A stretch of DNA of 64,000 bases from Flaccisagitta enflata (GCA_965153355.1 OZ231128.1:11842001-11906000); one strand, 5' to 3'. Shown: positions 36,138 to 49,914, counted from the stretch's first letter. Numbers and translations are program-made. The notes: a model not told the origin generated them from the letters alone.

Positions 36138-36221
36138 CCATTGTAAGTGAGGAAACGATGAAAGCCTCGGCAGACGAATGATAATAATACAACTTCTTCA
36201 AAAACAACACTGAGCACACAC
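36138..36221 (-). CDS. Gene 2 exon 7: start of TM2
   Basis: It encodes (R)VCSVLFLKKLYYYHSS, then AEAFIVSSLTM. The acceptor is AAATCTCACAG and the donor ATGG|GTAATG, both phase 1. The helix continues in exon 8 as GCAILLFFAIHG. Confidence 0.75.
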
Positions 36222-36963
36222 CTGTGAGATTTACCAAAACAAGAAGTATTTGATTAGATATAGAATTAACACTCATCTTTGCTACATGCGACAGCGCCCA
36301 CAAATGACTAAGTAACCGTCAGGACTTCAAAACCCCCTTCCCGACAGAGATTGATCATCTATTCTTAAAATAAACTTATTATCCAAAGCAGCTAGGAGGC
36401 GTACCCTCCAAACCTCCAACCAGCCAAAGATTGATCATTCATTCTCATAATAAACTTTTTACCCAAAGCAGCTAGGACGCATACCCTCTAAACCCCCTAT
36501 CCGCCAGAGATTGATCATTTATTCTCAAAATGAAGTTTTACCAGAAGCAGATAGGAGGCATCCAAGGAGGTTCATAATCCCAGAGGCAGACACAAGACCA
36601 ATCGCCGCATTTTGCCACTCTGCAATTAAGAGTGATAAGATACAAAGGGTCACAGTTGTAGTCAAAGGGTGTAGGGATAGCGCTCCCATACATATCGTCC
36701 TTTTGGTCCGTCCCATAAATTCCACTCTCTCTCTCATAGTCATAGTCAATTAGTCATAGTGCCAATAATGGGAGGAGCCAATGACGTTCAGTAATCAATG
36801 GAAAGAAGAGGCATTACAGTATAGTAGTAGTATCATATTACTCCTATATGAAGTTAAACAGAGTTGTTGCCTTCGACTTAGTCAGAATATGTTACTAAAC
36901 AGTTATTGATAAGGAAAAATTCAATGTCTTGTGGATATTTGACCTTCTAAAACGAAATCTTAC

Positions 36964-37083
36964 GTTCTCGTTCCAAGGGTTGTATACTATTGCCGGATGT
37001 GGTGGTAACATTGACGCTTTCGGACCATAACCCTCGTTTTATCTCTCCATCCTCTCCAATGTGAGTTGTCCAGTGCTCCCATC
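36964..37083 (-). CDS. Gene 2 exon 6: first extracellular loop
   Basis: It encodes (G)WEHWTTHIGEDGEIKRGLW, then ESVNVTTTSGNS and PLERE. NVT is a potential N-glycosylation sequon, consistent with a lumenal or extracellular loop. The acceptor is ACATCATTAG and the donor AAC|GTAAGA, phase 1 at both ends. The claudin C-x(8-10)-C pair is missing. Confidence 0.8.
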
Positions 37084-38073
37084 CTAATGATGTAAAAGTA
37101 AATAAGGCCAAGAGATGACTCATAGAATAGATGCGTCCTTATTAAATATGAAATTTTCTAAGAAATGCAAAAATCAAGAAGACACCTTGACAGTTATGTT
37201 ACGCGTTACTTTCAAACGGATCTTCTTCCGGACAGATGTACAGACACACTCTGTCGTACATTCTTGCTAATACATATGTACAACAACAAGCATTATCGAG
37301 CTTAACTACCTAAAGAGTGATACAAACATAGAAAAATTGGTGACGCCTGGAAACTTCATCGAATTTCCAATCAAACCTGGAAACTTCATCGAATTTCCAA
37401 TCAAAGGGAGCAAACTGCATTGCTTTAAACTCAGTTGTTTAGAGATGACAGGCGAAACAAAATTACTACCTCAAGTAGAGAATGGCTAAAAAATTGCATA
37501 TTACAACTTCATCATTCCATGCATAAAATTATTCTGGACAAATGTGCCTTTTTTTGCTCAGACCATGGTGTCAGGCTGGCGTTAAGTTGGCGTCAAGTTG
37601 ACCTGGTAATAGTCCAGACCTTAATTTGATTCTATTGTTATAGAGTCAGATGAACAACTACGGTAGGGGATCCAGATCCAAGCTCAAGAAAATCGTTCTC
37701 AGAGTGTGGAAGGGCATCAGACCACCTTACCCTATATCACTTACTAAAAGCATTTTAAAGCTCATAAAAGCCATAGTAATGACCAGGGAGGTAGCATAAA
37801 GTACTAGTTGTATTAAACAAATGTTTGATGTGCTTTCTGATAAATTAAACAACTGTATTCCATCTTGTTGTTTTACTTTTTAGTAGAGATACGAGGACAC
37901 ATCTAAAAAGAAAGAGGAGCAATTTCAATAAAACGAGGATCAAAAATTGCATTGATTTCTAATTAGAGTGAAATTTCATTTGGCTCGTCATGCCAGCTTA
38001 CATAAAGAAGTTGATATAGCTTTAATAAACCAGATGGCAATTGCATTGCATCATTGATTAAGTAATGACTTAC

Positions 38074-38155
38074 CTAATGCCATGACTACGAAGATGAGAG
38101 CCAAGAAAGAACAGAGAAGACCGATTTTGCGAGTGATCGCATATGCTCGAGATTC
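38074..38155 (-). CDS. Gene 2 exon 5: TM1
   Basis: It encodes ESRAYAITRK followed by the helix IGLLCSFLALIFVVMALG. The acceptor is TTCGTTTTTCAG in phase 0 and the donor TTAG|GTAAGT in phase 1. Basic residues before the helix suggest a cytoplasmic N-terminus. Confidence 0.85.
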
Positions 38156-38746
38156 CTGAAAAACGAAACCCACACGCACAGTTGAATATCATCAAGCACC
38201 CGAGGCGAGGGTAAAACAATTCGCCAACCACCTGAAGTCGCGTGCACGCGACTTTATAACCCGCTACGTCTGTTGGTCAGTCAGTCTGCTGCCAGTCAGT
38301 ATGCTGTTGCATCTGTCCGTGATATCTATTTCGGCGTTTAGAATTTTTTTAGATGCGTCCGTCAGGAACGCATCTCTATAAGAGGGTCTGTCCGTCCGTC
38401 CGTCCGTCCGTCCGTCCGTCCGTCCGTCCGTCCGTCCGTCCGTCCGTCCGTCCGTCCGTCCGTCCGTCCGTCACGCCTGTGCAAAAAACGCGTTTCTCGG
38501 CTGTTTTTGGCCACGGTGAGATCCTACACTGAAACAAATGATCAACCAACATGTTTTGAGAGTCTTTTCACCCGTCGGTTTGTCCAGCTGTCTCTCCATA
38601 CATATGTCACATGACCAATACACGCTGAGACACAGCCCGGACGCATCGTTGCCCGGTCGGGCTTGTTTTCATTATCCCTGCACACAATCACGCAACTTGA
38701 GTCGCCTCATTAAGAAAAAGTGGGCTATCAGGAAAAACAATTGTAC

Positions 38747-38851
38747 CTTAAGTTCCTCCGCGGCTTTTTTGATGGCGTCCTCATCTTCACTTTCACTGTC
38801 GCTTTCAAAGACTTTTAATCGGTCATCCACTTGACCAGATATTGTCTGAAG
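38747..38851 (-). CDS. Gene 2 exon 4: acidic segment
   Basis: Thirty-five codons, phase 0 to 0: LQTISGQVDDRLKVFES, then SESEDEDAIKKAAEELK. The acceptor is CTTCCTTTTAG and the donor AAG|GTACAA. Three further copies of the 5' edge lie upstream to about 39121, one of them an intact potential cassette exon. Confidence 0.8.
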
Positions 38852-39121
38852 CTAAAAGGAAGAAGGAAGAAAACCATGGTTGGATGATTTACTTTCAATG
38901 TCGCTTTTAAAGACTTTTAAACGGTCATCCTATTGACCGGATATTGTTTGACGCTAAAAAGAAAGAAACACATATTTTGATGGTATACTTTCCCTTTTAA
39001 CCGATCGTCCACCTGACCAGATACTGTTTGAAGCTGAAACTTTCCGTGAAAGAAAGAAAAACATATTCTGATGGTTTACTTTCACTTTTAACCTGACCAG
39101 ATATTGTTTGAAGCTTATAGG
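38797..39121 (-). repeat. Tandem copies of the gene 2 exon 4 acceptor junction
   Basis: Four related segments carry GACCAGATATTGTTTGAAGC or variants at about 38833, 38927, 39016 and 39094. Each holds an AG acceptor and the start LQT(I/V)SGQ. The second has a premature stop; the third is open and bounded by a donor. Confidence 0.85.
38989..39033 (-). CDS. Potential 45-bp cassette exon made by junction duplication in gene 2
   Basis: A diverged copy of the 5' edge of exon 4 has its own acceptor (AAAGTTTCAG), 15 open codons LQTVSGQVDDRLKGK, and a GT donor (AAA|GTATAC). It is phase 0 on both sides, so inclusion between exons 3 and 4 keeps the frame. Its changes from exon 4 are mostly silent or conservative. 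Whether it is spliced in is unknown. Confidence 0.3.
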
Positions 39122-39154
39122 TAGATAAATACATCTTATGATTTTTTTCCAGCA

Positions 39155-39260
39155 CTAACGTCAATCATCATCACTATCATCATCATCATCATCATCACTA
39201 TCATCATCATCCTCAGCATGTTCATTATCATCATCATTATCATCATTGCAATTCATCATC
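39155..39260 (+). repeat. (TCA)n trinucleotide run
   Basis: Imperfect ATC/TCA run in the intron between gene 2 exons 3 and 4. Confidence 0.85.
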
Positions 39261-39343
39261 ATTACATATTTGCCATTTCATAATCACAGTCATTTCATCA
39301 GCATCATCATCATTTTCACTTGACAACAAATACTTTCAAAGCA

Positions 39344-39921
39344 TATACAGTAGATGTCGTCTAGACTTGGAAATACGGGGGAATTCACTACAGGAAGACA
39401 GATAAACTTAAGAGACTGATATCTAAAATATAAACTAATAAAAGGATGCTTTATTGCCCATGGGTGTTGGTTGCTATGGAAACACATTTCCATGTTTTCA
39501 CGCCAAAGTATCAATATTTTGAGAATTTTTTTGAGGGAACATTGTTTAAAATAAAATTTGCTAAAACTTTCCCACAGTATGTTCTGTAAGAATATTGCTC
39601 GTTTAGCCGTTGCTAGGGGGCGTAACTATGTGTGACAGCCCTGTGATGCTCCCTAGCAACCGCCAAACGAGCGATATTCTTACAGAACATACTGTGGGAA
39701 AGTTGTAGCAAATTTTATTTTAAACAATGTTCCCTCAAAAAATTTCTCAAAAAATTGATACTTTGGCGTGAATACATGGAAATGTGTTTCCATAGCAACT
39801 AACACCCATGGGCAATAAAGCATCGTTTTATCAGATTATATTTCAAATATCAGTCCCTTAGGCTTATTTGTCTTCCTGTCATGAACTCCCCCGTATTTCC
39901 AAGTCTAGACGACATCTACTG
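39344..39921. mobile_element. Palindromic MITE family A, copy 3 (complete)
   Basis: Full-length hairpin element of about 575 bp bounded by TA-CAGTAGATGTCGTCTAGAC and its complement-TA. It pairs around 39640 (GTTGCTAGGGGGCGTAACTA). No coding capacity; mobilised in trans if at all. Confidence 0.85.
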
Positions 39922-40069
39922 TATTCATTTTGTTTGAAGTGGCCAACACGAATGATTTTTTGGTCGCTCTAGAAATACAATTCTACACACCTTCGTTTTC
40001 TCTCTTTTTGAGAACGACCTTTCATCTTTCTTCTGAAATAAAAGTTCTGGTCTGTTTGTGTAAGACCCT

Positions 40070-41180
40070 CGTTGTTGTCCGTGTGTATGCCCAAGTACCC
40101 TGTTTCTGTCCGTCTGTATACCCAGGTACCCCTGTTTCTGTTTGTCTGTTTGTCCAAGTACTCCCATTTCTGTCCGTCTGTATGCCCAAGTACCCCTGTT
40201 TCTGGCCATTGGTTTGTCAGAGTACCCCCATTTCTGTCCATCTGTATGCCTAAGTACCCCCATTTCTGTCCATCTGTATGCTCAAGTACCCAAGTACCCC
40301 TGTTTCTATCCATCTGTTTGTCCACGTACCCCCGTTTTTGTCTGTCTGTTTGTCCAATTACCCCTGTTTCTGTTTGTCTGTTTGGTCAAGTACCCCATTT
40401 TTGTTCATCTGTATGCCCAAGTACCCCTGTTTCTGTTTGTCTGTTTGTCCTAGTACTCCCATTTCTGTCCGTCTGTATACCCAAGTACCCCTGTTTCTGT
40501 CCACCTGTTTGTCCAAGTACCCCCATTTCTGTCCATCTGTATGCCCAAGTACCCCCATTTCTGTCCATATGTATGCTCAAGTACCCAAGTACCCCTGTTA
40601 CTGTCCATCTGTTTGTCCAAGTATCCCCGTTTTTATCTGTCTGTTTGCCCAAGTACCCCTGATTCTGTTCGTCTATATGGTCAAGCACCCCCATTTCTGT
40701 CCGTCTGTATGCCCAAGTACCCTTGTTTCTGTTTGTCTGTTTGTCCAAGTACTCCCGTTTCTGTCCATTTGTATGCCCAAGTACCCCTGTTTCTGTTTGT
40801 CTGTTTGTCCAAGTACCCCAATTTCTGTCCATTTGTATGCCCAAGTACCCCCATTTTTGTCCATATGTATGCTCAAGTACCCAAGTACCCCTGTTTCTGT
40901 CCATCTGTTTGTCCAAGTATTATATCCCCGTTATTGTCTGTCTGTTTGCACAAGTACCCCTGATTCTGTTCGTCTATATGGTCAAGCACCCCCATTTCTG
41001 TCCATCTGTACGCCCAAGTACCCCTGTTTCTGTTTGTCTGTTTGTCCAAGTACCCCAATTTCTGTCCGTCTGTATACCCAAGTACTCTTGTTTCTGTCCA
41101 TCTGTTTGTCCAAGTACCCAAGTACCCCTGTTTGTGTCTGTCTGTTTGCCCTAGTACCCTCGTTTCTGTCCATCAGTTTG
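40070..41180 (+). repeat. Minisatellite of about 32-33 bp, about 33 units
   Basis: Units read CCAAGTACCCCTGTTTCTGT followed by a CCATCTGTTTGT-type end. Two or three unit variants alternate in higher-order blocks (for example 40290-40600 resembles 40590-40920). The period keeps several frames open on both strands, giving frames up to 320 codons that I do not accept as genes. Confidence 0.9.
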
Positions 41181-41746
41181 TCTCTCTGTAACTCCTTTTG
41201 TTTATTCTATCAACGTCTTTATTTCATGACTTTTCAATGACTTAACATTTCTGCATTGTGGTTTATCCGTCTGTCCCTTGTTGCCGAAGTAATTCTTTTA
41301 CTTTTTCTTCTTTTTTTATGATTATCTTAAAATCTTTTTCTCCAAGCGTGTCAATCAACAACTTGCCACTTGTGACATAAACCGAATTTCATCCTCTTAT
41401 TCTTTAACACTTAACGAGAGCCAGCCATTCTTCAAAACCCTTTAAACCATCCATTCTCCATTTCTTTGTTTTCAAATTTGCGATTTTCACTGTTTTGTGT
41501 GTGTCTGTGTGTGTCCTTTTTAAAGTGCAAAACATCTATGCGTGTATAGTAAAAACTTTTTCATTTGCTTCAAATGTTAAAAGGTTCAGTAATTACAAAT
41601 CTAAATAAATCATCATGGTCACATAAGTTCATGTCCAAGCAGCAGATGATGAATCGTTGAATGTCTCATCATATTTTCTTGTGTATTTTACGATCTTTTT
41701 TTAATTGCTGTACTGTAAAACACACACAAACACCTTGACTTGAGAT

Positions 41747-41808
41747 AACCCACCTCTTCTTGTTTCATCTTTGAGGCAACTTACCTTTTCTTGCTTCATC
41801 TTTGAGGC
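41747..41808 (-). repeat. 31-bp tandem duplication of the gene 2 exon 3 donor junction
   Basis: Two adjacent 31-bp units. On the coding strand each contains GCCTCAAAGATGAA, a lysine-rich end and GGTAAGTT or GGTGGGTT. Confidence 0.85.
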
Positions 41809-41923
41809 GTATTGCGGGTCTACAAACTTGGACGCTTCTTTTTTGGCTTTTTTGATTGCTTGTCTCGACGTGTTGTGTTTTAGCTTCTCCTCGGCAGCTA
41901 AACGCTCTTCCAGCTTCTTCATC
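41785..41923 (-). CDS. Gene 2 exon 3: K/E-rich coiled coil
   Basis: It encodes (R)MKKLEERLAAEEKLKHN, then IKKAKKEASKFVDPQ, ending SKMKQEK. The acceptor CCCGATTAAG is in phase 2; the donor AAG|GTAAGT is in phase 0. The last 24 coding bases plus the donor are repeated in a 31-bp tandem duplication (41747-41777). Confidence 0.8.
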
Positions 41924-42902
41924 CTTAATCGGGAAAACGTTAAGTGTAACTGTGCGCAGGCATGGTCATGAATAGAGGTTTGGGAATTGGGATCCTTGTT
42001 TCCTTACTGCCTGATTGACACCGTAATGACCCGTATTAACGGTGACACAGAATAAGGCCAACACCTTACAGTCGCGTGCGGTTGTTAAGACCAAAAGATT
42101 AAAAGAATAAAAGACAAAAAGACTAAGAGACTAAATATGAATTGACTTAGATTAACTTAAAATGACTTAAAATGACGTAAAACAACGAAAAAAAGCTAAG
42201 CGTTACCGACAGACAGACAGACCGACCGACCGACCAACAGACGGACAGAGTGGGTCATAGAGTCGCGTGCGCGCGACTTAAAAATGGAACAAAAAAGGTT
42301 TGTAAGTGTTTCACGGCCATACAATAAGAAAAACGTGGCAAAATCTATGACCGTTTGTAAGCTCTGTGAAAGATCTTCAAAATGAGACCTTGCAGCCAGC
42401 GAGCCGGTTGTCCTAGGTTTATTAGAAATGACATTGGGATAAAGAATCGGGGGTCGAAAATGTGAAAGTTGATTGCGATGGAAATGGAAAATCGACTGCG
42501 CCTCTTTGTGATTTCATAAAGATGTTTGAAATCTCTTTTTTTTTTCTTTTTTAGATGATTTTGAAGATTTAAGAATTTTCTCTCATTCTCGACCAATCCC
42601 AGGTCTGTATCTCAAACCGTTTTAAAGTTAGAGCTTGTCAAAGTGGATACTTATCTTGCGAATACATTCGCTTTGTCATTAAAATGGAAAAACTGAATGT
42701 GGCAATGTTTTCACTCATTCTTATGCCATTTCTTAATGTTGCGTTTGAAATATCTTTCGCAGAGCTTTCAGCTGGTCATGAAATTTCTGTGGTCCAAGTT
42801 CTTAGTCTTAGTCATGCAAAAAATTATCAAAACAAGATGTTCCGTTTTTTCTTTGCTATCGTTTTACATAAGTGAACTGTTTTTGTTTCGAATTTGATAT
42901 TC

Positions 42903-43020
42903 AAATTAGAAGAATTAGAATTAGAATTAGAATTAGAATTAGAATTAGAATTAGAATTAGAATTAGAATTAGAATTAGAAGAATTAGAATTAGAAGAATT
43001 AGAATTAGAATTAGAAGAAT
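42903..43020 (+). repeat. (AATTAG)n hexanucleotide array
   Basis: About 19 hexamer units with AAGAATTAG interruptions, in gene 2 intron 2. Confidence 0.95.
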
Positions 43021-43939
43021 TGTTGGAAGAATTCTTGAAAGGCCTTTAAATTGGGCATTATAATCTGCGGATGCCAAAAGAAGAAATTTACTTGAAGAAG
43101 GAGAGGAAAAAAAAGCGTGCAAAATCACGCCAAATGAAATGTCCCCTCAACCTTTCATTCTAGCGCGAGAAAGAGAGAGAAAGTGTTGTGGGAGCGTGTC
43201 AGAGAACGAAACAGGTCTGAAACGCGAAAGCAAATAAACTCCGGAGCCATCTTGGGCAAAAGTAGGTTACCAAGGTTCTGGTATAAAAATGAAATGGGAT
43301 ATTTTGTGTTGGGTCGAACGCCCGCGATTCTATCGATCTATCTATACAATCAAACCCAGTAAACACGGATCCGAGGGAATCGAGATTACGGAAGAATTCG
43401 GGACCTCGGCTTGAGGGATTTCTAGGGACTGACTATTTTTGTCTCTCAAATCCAAAATCCCTTAATTTGAATTCATTGTGAAAAGGATTTCTTTGTTAGT
43501 TACTAGGGATCACCAAATTTATAGTGTAACCACATGCTTTTGCTTTAAGTATGTTGATCAACAATGATTGAGTTAGTTCATGGCAGAATGTTCATGGCAC
43601 AAGAAATATTTCATCATTTTTTGTTAATTTTTCTTTTTCAAAAGTGATCTTAAAGTCCAAGTTTTTTTTTGAATCTATCAAATTTACCCTAAATTTCCCC
43701 TGATATAAGGGATATTTTCAAAAACTTGTTTCTTAAATCCGAATGTCACTTAAATAGAGGTTCCTTAAATAAACGTCTTTTAACATTGGAAAAAACCTGA
43801 AAAAATTCGGAACTAGACAGTGTTATCTCTCAAATTACGGATATCCCTTAAATAAAGATGCTACTAAAGAGGGATTCCACTATACCTTGAAAGTATTTTT
43901 GCTTACATCGACTTTTTGTCTGAATGCCATCATGTCAAT

Positions 43940-44404
43940 CCCTAGTGCGCCACTTGCTCAGTTCATGGGTTCGCTCACTCACTTCGCGCACTACCTCGTG
44001 GGACATATACAGAATTGATTGTTGTAAACGCGTTCAACGGGAACAATCACGTTTGTTGTCTTCCCTAAGAATACGCCCTGACTTTCTGTCTGAAGTGCAC
44101 ATTGACTTCCTGTCTGAAGGCCTTTATGTAAATAATCAAATCCCCACTAAGGGGGCGTTTCTAGTCAAACACAATCGCGTTTTGAAAGGGCCACTCGGTC
44201 GCTCGCTACGTTTGTTCGCTCTGCAGCGCTACGCTTCAATACGCTCTCTTTGCTCGCTCGCTCCGTTCACGGGCTCGCTCACTTTGCTCACTTCCTTGCG
44301 GGACAGTTGAAAATCTTGAATATGTGTTCACGCTGTTATCGCGTTTCACGGGAACAAACGCGTTTTTGGCGCTCACTATCAACACGCCCAACATCAATTT
44401 GTAC
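43940..44404 (-). repeat. Interspersed family E, inverted copy
   Basis: Contains GGGCGTTTCTAGTCAAAC.., GGCCACTCGGTCGCTCGCTACG and CGGGACAGTTGAAAATCTTG, the complement of the 30.4-kb copy. It ends within a few bases of the gene 2 exon 2 donor. Confidence 0.65.
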
Positions 44405-44564
44405 CTTTCTTGATAAGAGCGTCGCCGGTTTTTTGACCAGTTCATCCATTTTGATTGTTGTTGTTGCTCGGACTTTTGTGGAGGTGTTTTGGGTCGGACT
44501 TCGGAGTAGGAAATTTGCGCTACATTTGGAGCTTGCTCAAATAAATAGTTGAAATCATCACCAT
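44405..44564 (-). CDS. Gene 2 exon 2: hydrophilic N-terminal region
   Basis: It encodes (N)GDDFNYLFEQAPNVAQ, then VRPKTPPQKSEQQQQ and NRRRSYQE plus AG of an Arg codon. The acceptor is CACTTCCCTTCCAG and the donor AAAG|GTACAA, phase 2. It directly abuts the interspersed GAGCGAGC repeat at 43940-44405. Confidence 0.75.
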
Positions 44565-44756
44565 CTGGAAGGGAAGTGAGAAGTGAGTCATCGATATCGT
44601 TGCAGCTAGATTTCTAAGTGCCGCTATCAATCGCATCATCGCTGTCCATGAACAATGCGTTGTTATCCCCACGGGACAGATATAACCATGTATTCGGCTT
44701 TGTTCTTGTTTTAACGCGTTGTATTTGTGTGAAAGAGAAATATTCAATCGATCTAC

Positions 44757-45035
44757 ACTAGAACCCCGCTCCAACGGACCCGTTTCTAACGGAAATACGC
44801 CTATAGCAGATACAAATTCTTCTTCCCATCAATCAGTTTTCTTTTATTTCTAAGATTATGTTTGCTATAACAAAGTCCTGCAATAATGGATGTTAAGGGA
44901 CTAACAAATTTAATCTGTAATAGGCGGATTTCTGTTTTTGCCAAAATAGGGAATAAAAAAGGAAATATTTGAAAGGACCAACATTTCACACCCGTTATAG
45001 GCGTGTTTTTGTTACTCTTAGGTCCGTTATAGTAT
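44757..45035. mobile_element. Pogo-like short element
   Basis: AGAACCCCGCTCCAACGGAC at the left and GGTCCGTTATAG at the right, with CTATAGCAGAT/GTAATAGGCGG internal motifs. Noncoding. Confidence 0.5.
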
Positions 45036-45059
45036 GTAATAGTATGAAATATGTCTTAC

Positions 45060-45087
45060 TTGCTCTTTGGTCACTCGCTTCCGCCAT
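45060..45087 (-). CDS. Gene 2 exon 1: start codon
   Basis: ATCATGGCGG is an excellent start context. The nine codons MAEASDQRA end at A|GTAAGA, phase 1, matching exon 2 (A|AT gives Asn). The exon is very short, and a pogo-like element begins about 25 bases past the donor. Confidence 0.7.
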
Positions 45088-45364
45088 GATGATTATGAAT
45101 GAATGAAGATTGTTTATGATTTGTCCAAGTTAAGTTCACTTTTTGATCATAAGTCTTTTGATATCATACTCATAGGTCGAAAAAACACTCCATGTGACAA
45201 TGAACGCGCCTCTTGAGTGCCATTCAGTAACCACATTAGCCACATGAGCGCTCATGCTCAATTGAGCGAGGTGGCAAAGCTTCGTGGGAATTTTGAGGGC
45301 GAATCCATCGATTTTTTAAAAGTTTTTATTTGCTACGACGCGTGGGTGCTGCAGACCATGTACA

Positions 45365-46239
<875 letters not shown>

Positions 46240-47100
46240 TTGTTGCTCGGTCTAGCATCTGTCAGTAGAATTGTGTAATTCTTGATATAGCGCTGCGGAG
46301 TTTGCCCCGGTTAGCATTTTGTCCCGGGACCAGAGAGCGGAACGACCAAAATCTTTTTTTTTTTCAACTGCCAGAAAGTCTGTCTGTGTGTCTTCCACCA
46401 ACACACGCATGCTCCGACATCTACAGACAAAATTACAAATTACATTAAATTATATCATTACATTCATACATCATCAGTACAGTCATCACATTATCACAGT
46501 ATTACATTATCTTTTGACTAGATTATCGCATAAAAAAACACTATTAATCTATTACATCATAACATTGCTACAATTCAAAATGTCCTTAGCAATGACTAAA
46601 GAGACTAACAGACCGTCCGACCGACCGACCGATGAACGGACCGACCGACCGACATGTTAAACTGTTGAGTCACGTTCACGCGACTAAAAACAAAAGTCTG
46701 AATATCAAAACGCAAACGAGATACTTTATATCGTTTGCAGTCAAAAGGTATGATATATAATCAAAGATTAGAAAGAATTAAAAGTAAAAAAATTCAAAAA
46801 AATTAGAATGAATTTAATCCCCGATAATGTGTCGAGATAAAAAAGAAAACACATCTAGAATCAACTGTAATATTCCTGAAAGGGATACTGTCGAAATAAG
46901 TGGTACTTAAGAGTTTTGAAATTTTCCTTTTAAAACGTTTTATGAAGAAATTTAAAAACCTTCAAAAAGAAATGTGTCTCACACACATAAAGACTGGTTC
47001 TCTTCGAAAATTTCAGGTCTTCGTGCTGAAGAGAAAAAGAGAGAAAGGAAAAAAAAAGGGTATGAAGTTGACAATAGTCAGAAGGCGAAAGAAAGCGACA

Positions 47101-47675
<575 letters not shown>

Positions 47676-48002
47676 AGAAAAGTTTGAGATAGAAAGGTAG
47701 AGACACAGACAAACAAATGAACAAATATAGAATGACAGACTGGTTGGTAGGCGACACTGAGAGGCAGCCTTTTTTCTCTGTCCTCGTGATTCGTTTCGAT
47801 CATAACAACATTTCGTGTGCAAGTTTGCTCGTAGATCCAGTTTTAGATCCGACGACATTTAATCGAATTAACAACACAAAATAAAAAGAATTCATGAGGG
47901 ACTCTCGCTTTGGAAGAGAGAAAGAGAGGAAAAGGTTTGCCCGCTCGGAGCATTCGGGTGTGCCAACATGCAAAATGTCTTTGAACGGATCATCACTAAA
48001 GT

Positions 48003-48613
48003 ATACTATCTAGAGCAAAAGTATGCAGACAGTATACTAGTTGGCTAGTCTATTCAAAAATAATCTTTAAAAAGCTTTCAAATTTGTTATATATGTAGTT
48101 TTACATTTTTAAGTGACAGTAGCTCTTTGAATATGGGCTTTTAGATATTTCTAAATAGGTTGAATGTATAAATGCATTATAACTCTCCCCTCCTTGAAAA
48201 TCATTTAAGATTGTTTATGTCAGTCAATTCCATGTGCTCCTCAAGCTTTAATTTCAACCACAATGATTGAATAGGTCTGGAATCAAGCAGGAAAATGTAT
48301 TAAGTGTTAGGTGTTATAGCACTGTAGCAGGGATGGGAAATTAGATGAAAAAATTTTCAATCTATTTAAAGAATGACTTTAATACAAAGAGCAGAAATCT
48401 AGATGCAATATTTTTGTCATTTTTCATTTGGGGTATCAATCTTGTTTTGCTTATCATTTCTAAACGGCTTGAGCTAGACAGATGCGGTTTACGGCATTTG
48501 GTCAGAAATTCAAAGTAGTTTCAGAATCTCACTGATTTTCATATAGATTTTTTATTCTAAGCAGAGTTATAGTTATAAACGCTTGTCTACATACTTATGC
48601 TCTAGATAGTAGT
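48003..48613. mobile_element. Internally deleted Tc1-like element
   Basis: ACTATCTAGAGCAAAAGTATG at the left and CATACTTATGCTCTAGATAGTA at the right give TIRs related to those at 31509/33692. It carries no transposase. Confidence 0.65.
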
Positions 48614-48639
48614 ATATAGTAAAATAACAAGAGTTCAAG

Positions 48640-48900
48640 CAAAGTCATAGGAAAGTTCTCTATCAGAGGGATATGACTCAAAATCATGTCCTGGGACCTC
48701 TAAGAATTACTGCCGCCATCCCCCTGATATCCCATTGAAAATGTACAGGAAGGATTTTTGCCTATATTTCATCATGGGAAAGGGGGCCAGTGGCGGCGCC
48801 AATTTACTGGGGTTCCAGGGCTAAATTTTTTTCATGAACCATCTGTAAACATGTTTTTGGGCCATATCCCTCTGATAGAGAACTTTTCTATGACATTGCA
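48640..48900. mobile_element. 260-bp palindromic MITE-like element
   Basis: CATAGGAAAGTTCTCTATCA and GAGGGATATG at the left pair with the complement at the right end. No coding content. Confidence 0.75.
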
Positions 48901-48927
48901 TAAATCATTGTTAGGCTAGTATATAGT

Positions 48928-49085
48928 TAAATCCCGGTCTAACGGATTTCAGGGGACCAACAAATCTTATCTGCTATAGGTGGTATTCTAACATAGCCAA
49001 ATGAGGGAATAAAAGAAAACTGATTGAAGGGACTGAGAATCAGTATCTGTTATAGGCGGGTCCGTTGGAGCGGGGTTTTACTGTA
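48928..49085. mobile_element. Pogo-like short element
   Basis: AAATCCCGGTCTAACGGATT at the left and TCCGTTGGAGCGGGGTTTTA at the right. A similar element is at 49553-49838. Confidence 0.5.
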
Positions 49086-49914
49086 TGTACTATTTTTGTT
49101 TTTTAAAATTTCATTCACCTTTATCGTTATGTCATCATTCTTTCTAAAATTTGTATATTGTTGCACTGTTGATCTCATATCAAAGTATCAATTACGAAGA
49201 TTAATGATTTAATAAAACATTTTGATACTGAATCTATTTTTGATAATATTACCTGTTTTGTTTTTTATCTAATGATCAAACCTGATAGATGAAGGAAATT
49301 GTTTGTTTTTTAATCTATTCTAAACTAGGTAAAATTAATGAAAAAATGAAATATAAAAAAAAAATAAGAAAAATAATAAGGTCTTAATATAAATGTCTTG
49401 ATTCTCTCTAATAATGATAACCTGATCAAAAGACCATTTGCGTATTGACACACCTGATGGGATCATTTAGAGTTATCGAGTTGAGGGTTTCTTGCCATTG
49501 TCGTTTTTAACGGCAATGACCCAAAGTTAGTCAAGAGAGGTTCAGTGCAGTAAGACCTCGCTATAACAGATCCATGGGTTGAAATAGGTACAAAACTGTA
49601 GAGGTTCTTTATCAATTCTCAAGTGGATCACAATGGGTGTGATTGATTGAATAGCAAAATAGTTGAACCCTGCACTCAATAGATGTCAAAGAACCAAAAA
49701 ATTTAATATGTTGGGGGTTAATTCAGCCTATCGCTAGTATGAGGAATGAAAAAAATGACATGAAATGACAATTTCACATCCATTACTATTGGTTTTTAAC
49801 TGCTATTGGGTCCGTAATAGCGGGGCTTAACTGTAGGCATATTCCCCTAAATTATTGATCTGATTCAATATTTCGGAAAAATCAAAACCGGTCTTCTTGA
49901 TGTTTGAACGAGAG

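Noticed and set aside
42345-42596. Minus-strand 83-codon frame in gene 2 intron
   Set aside because: No domain, no fitting splice sites, and a low-complexity K-run; resembles decayed repeat.
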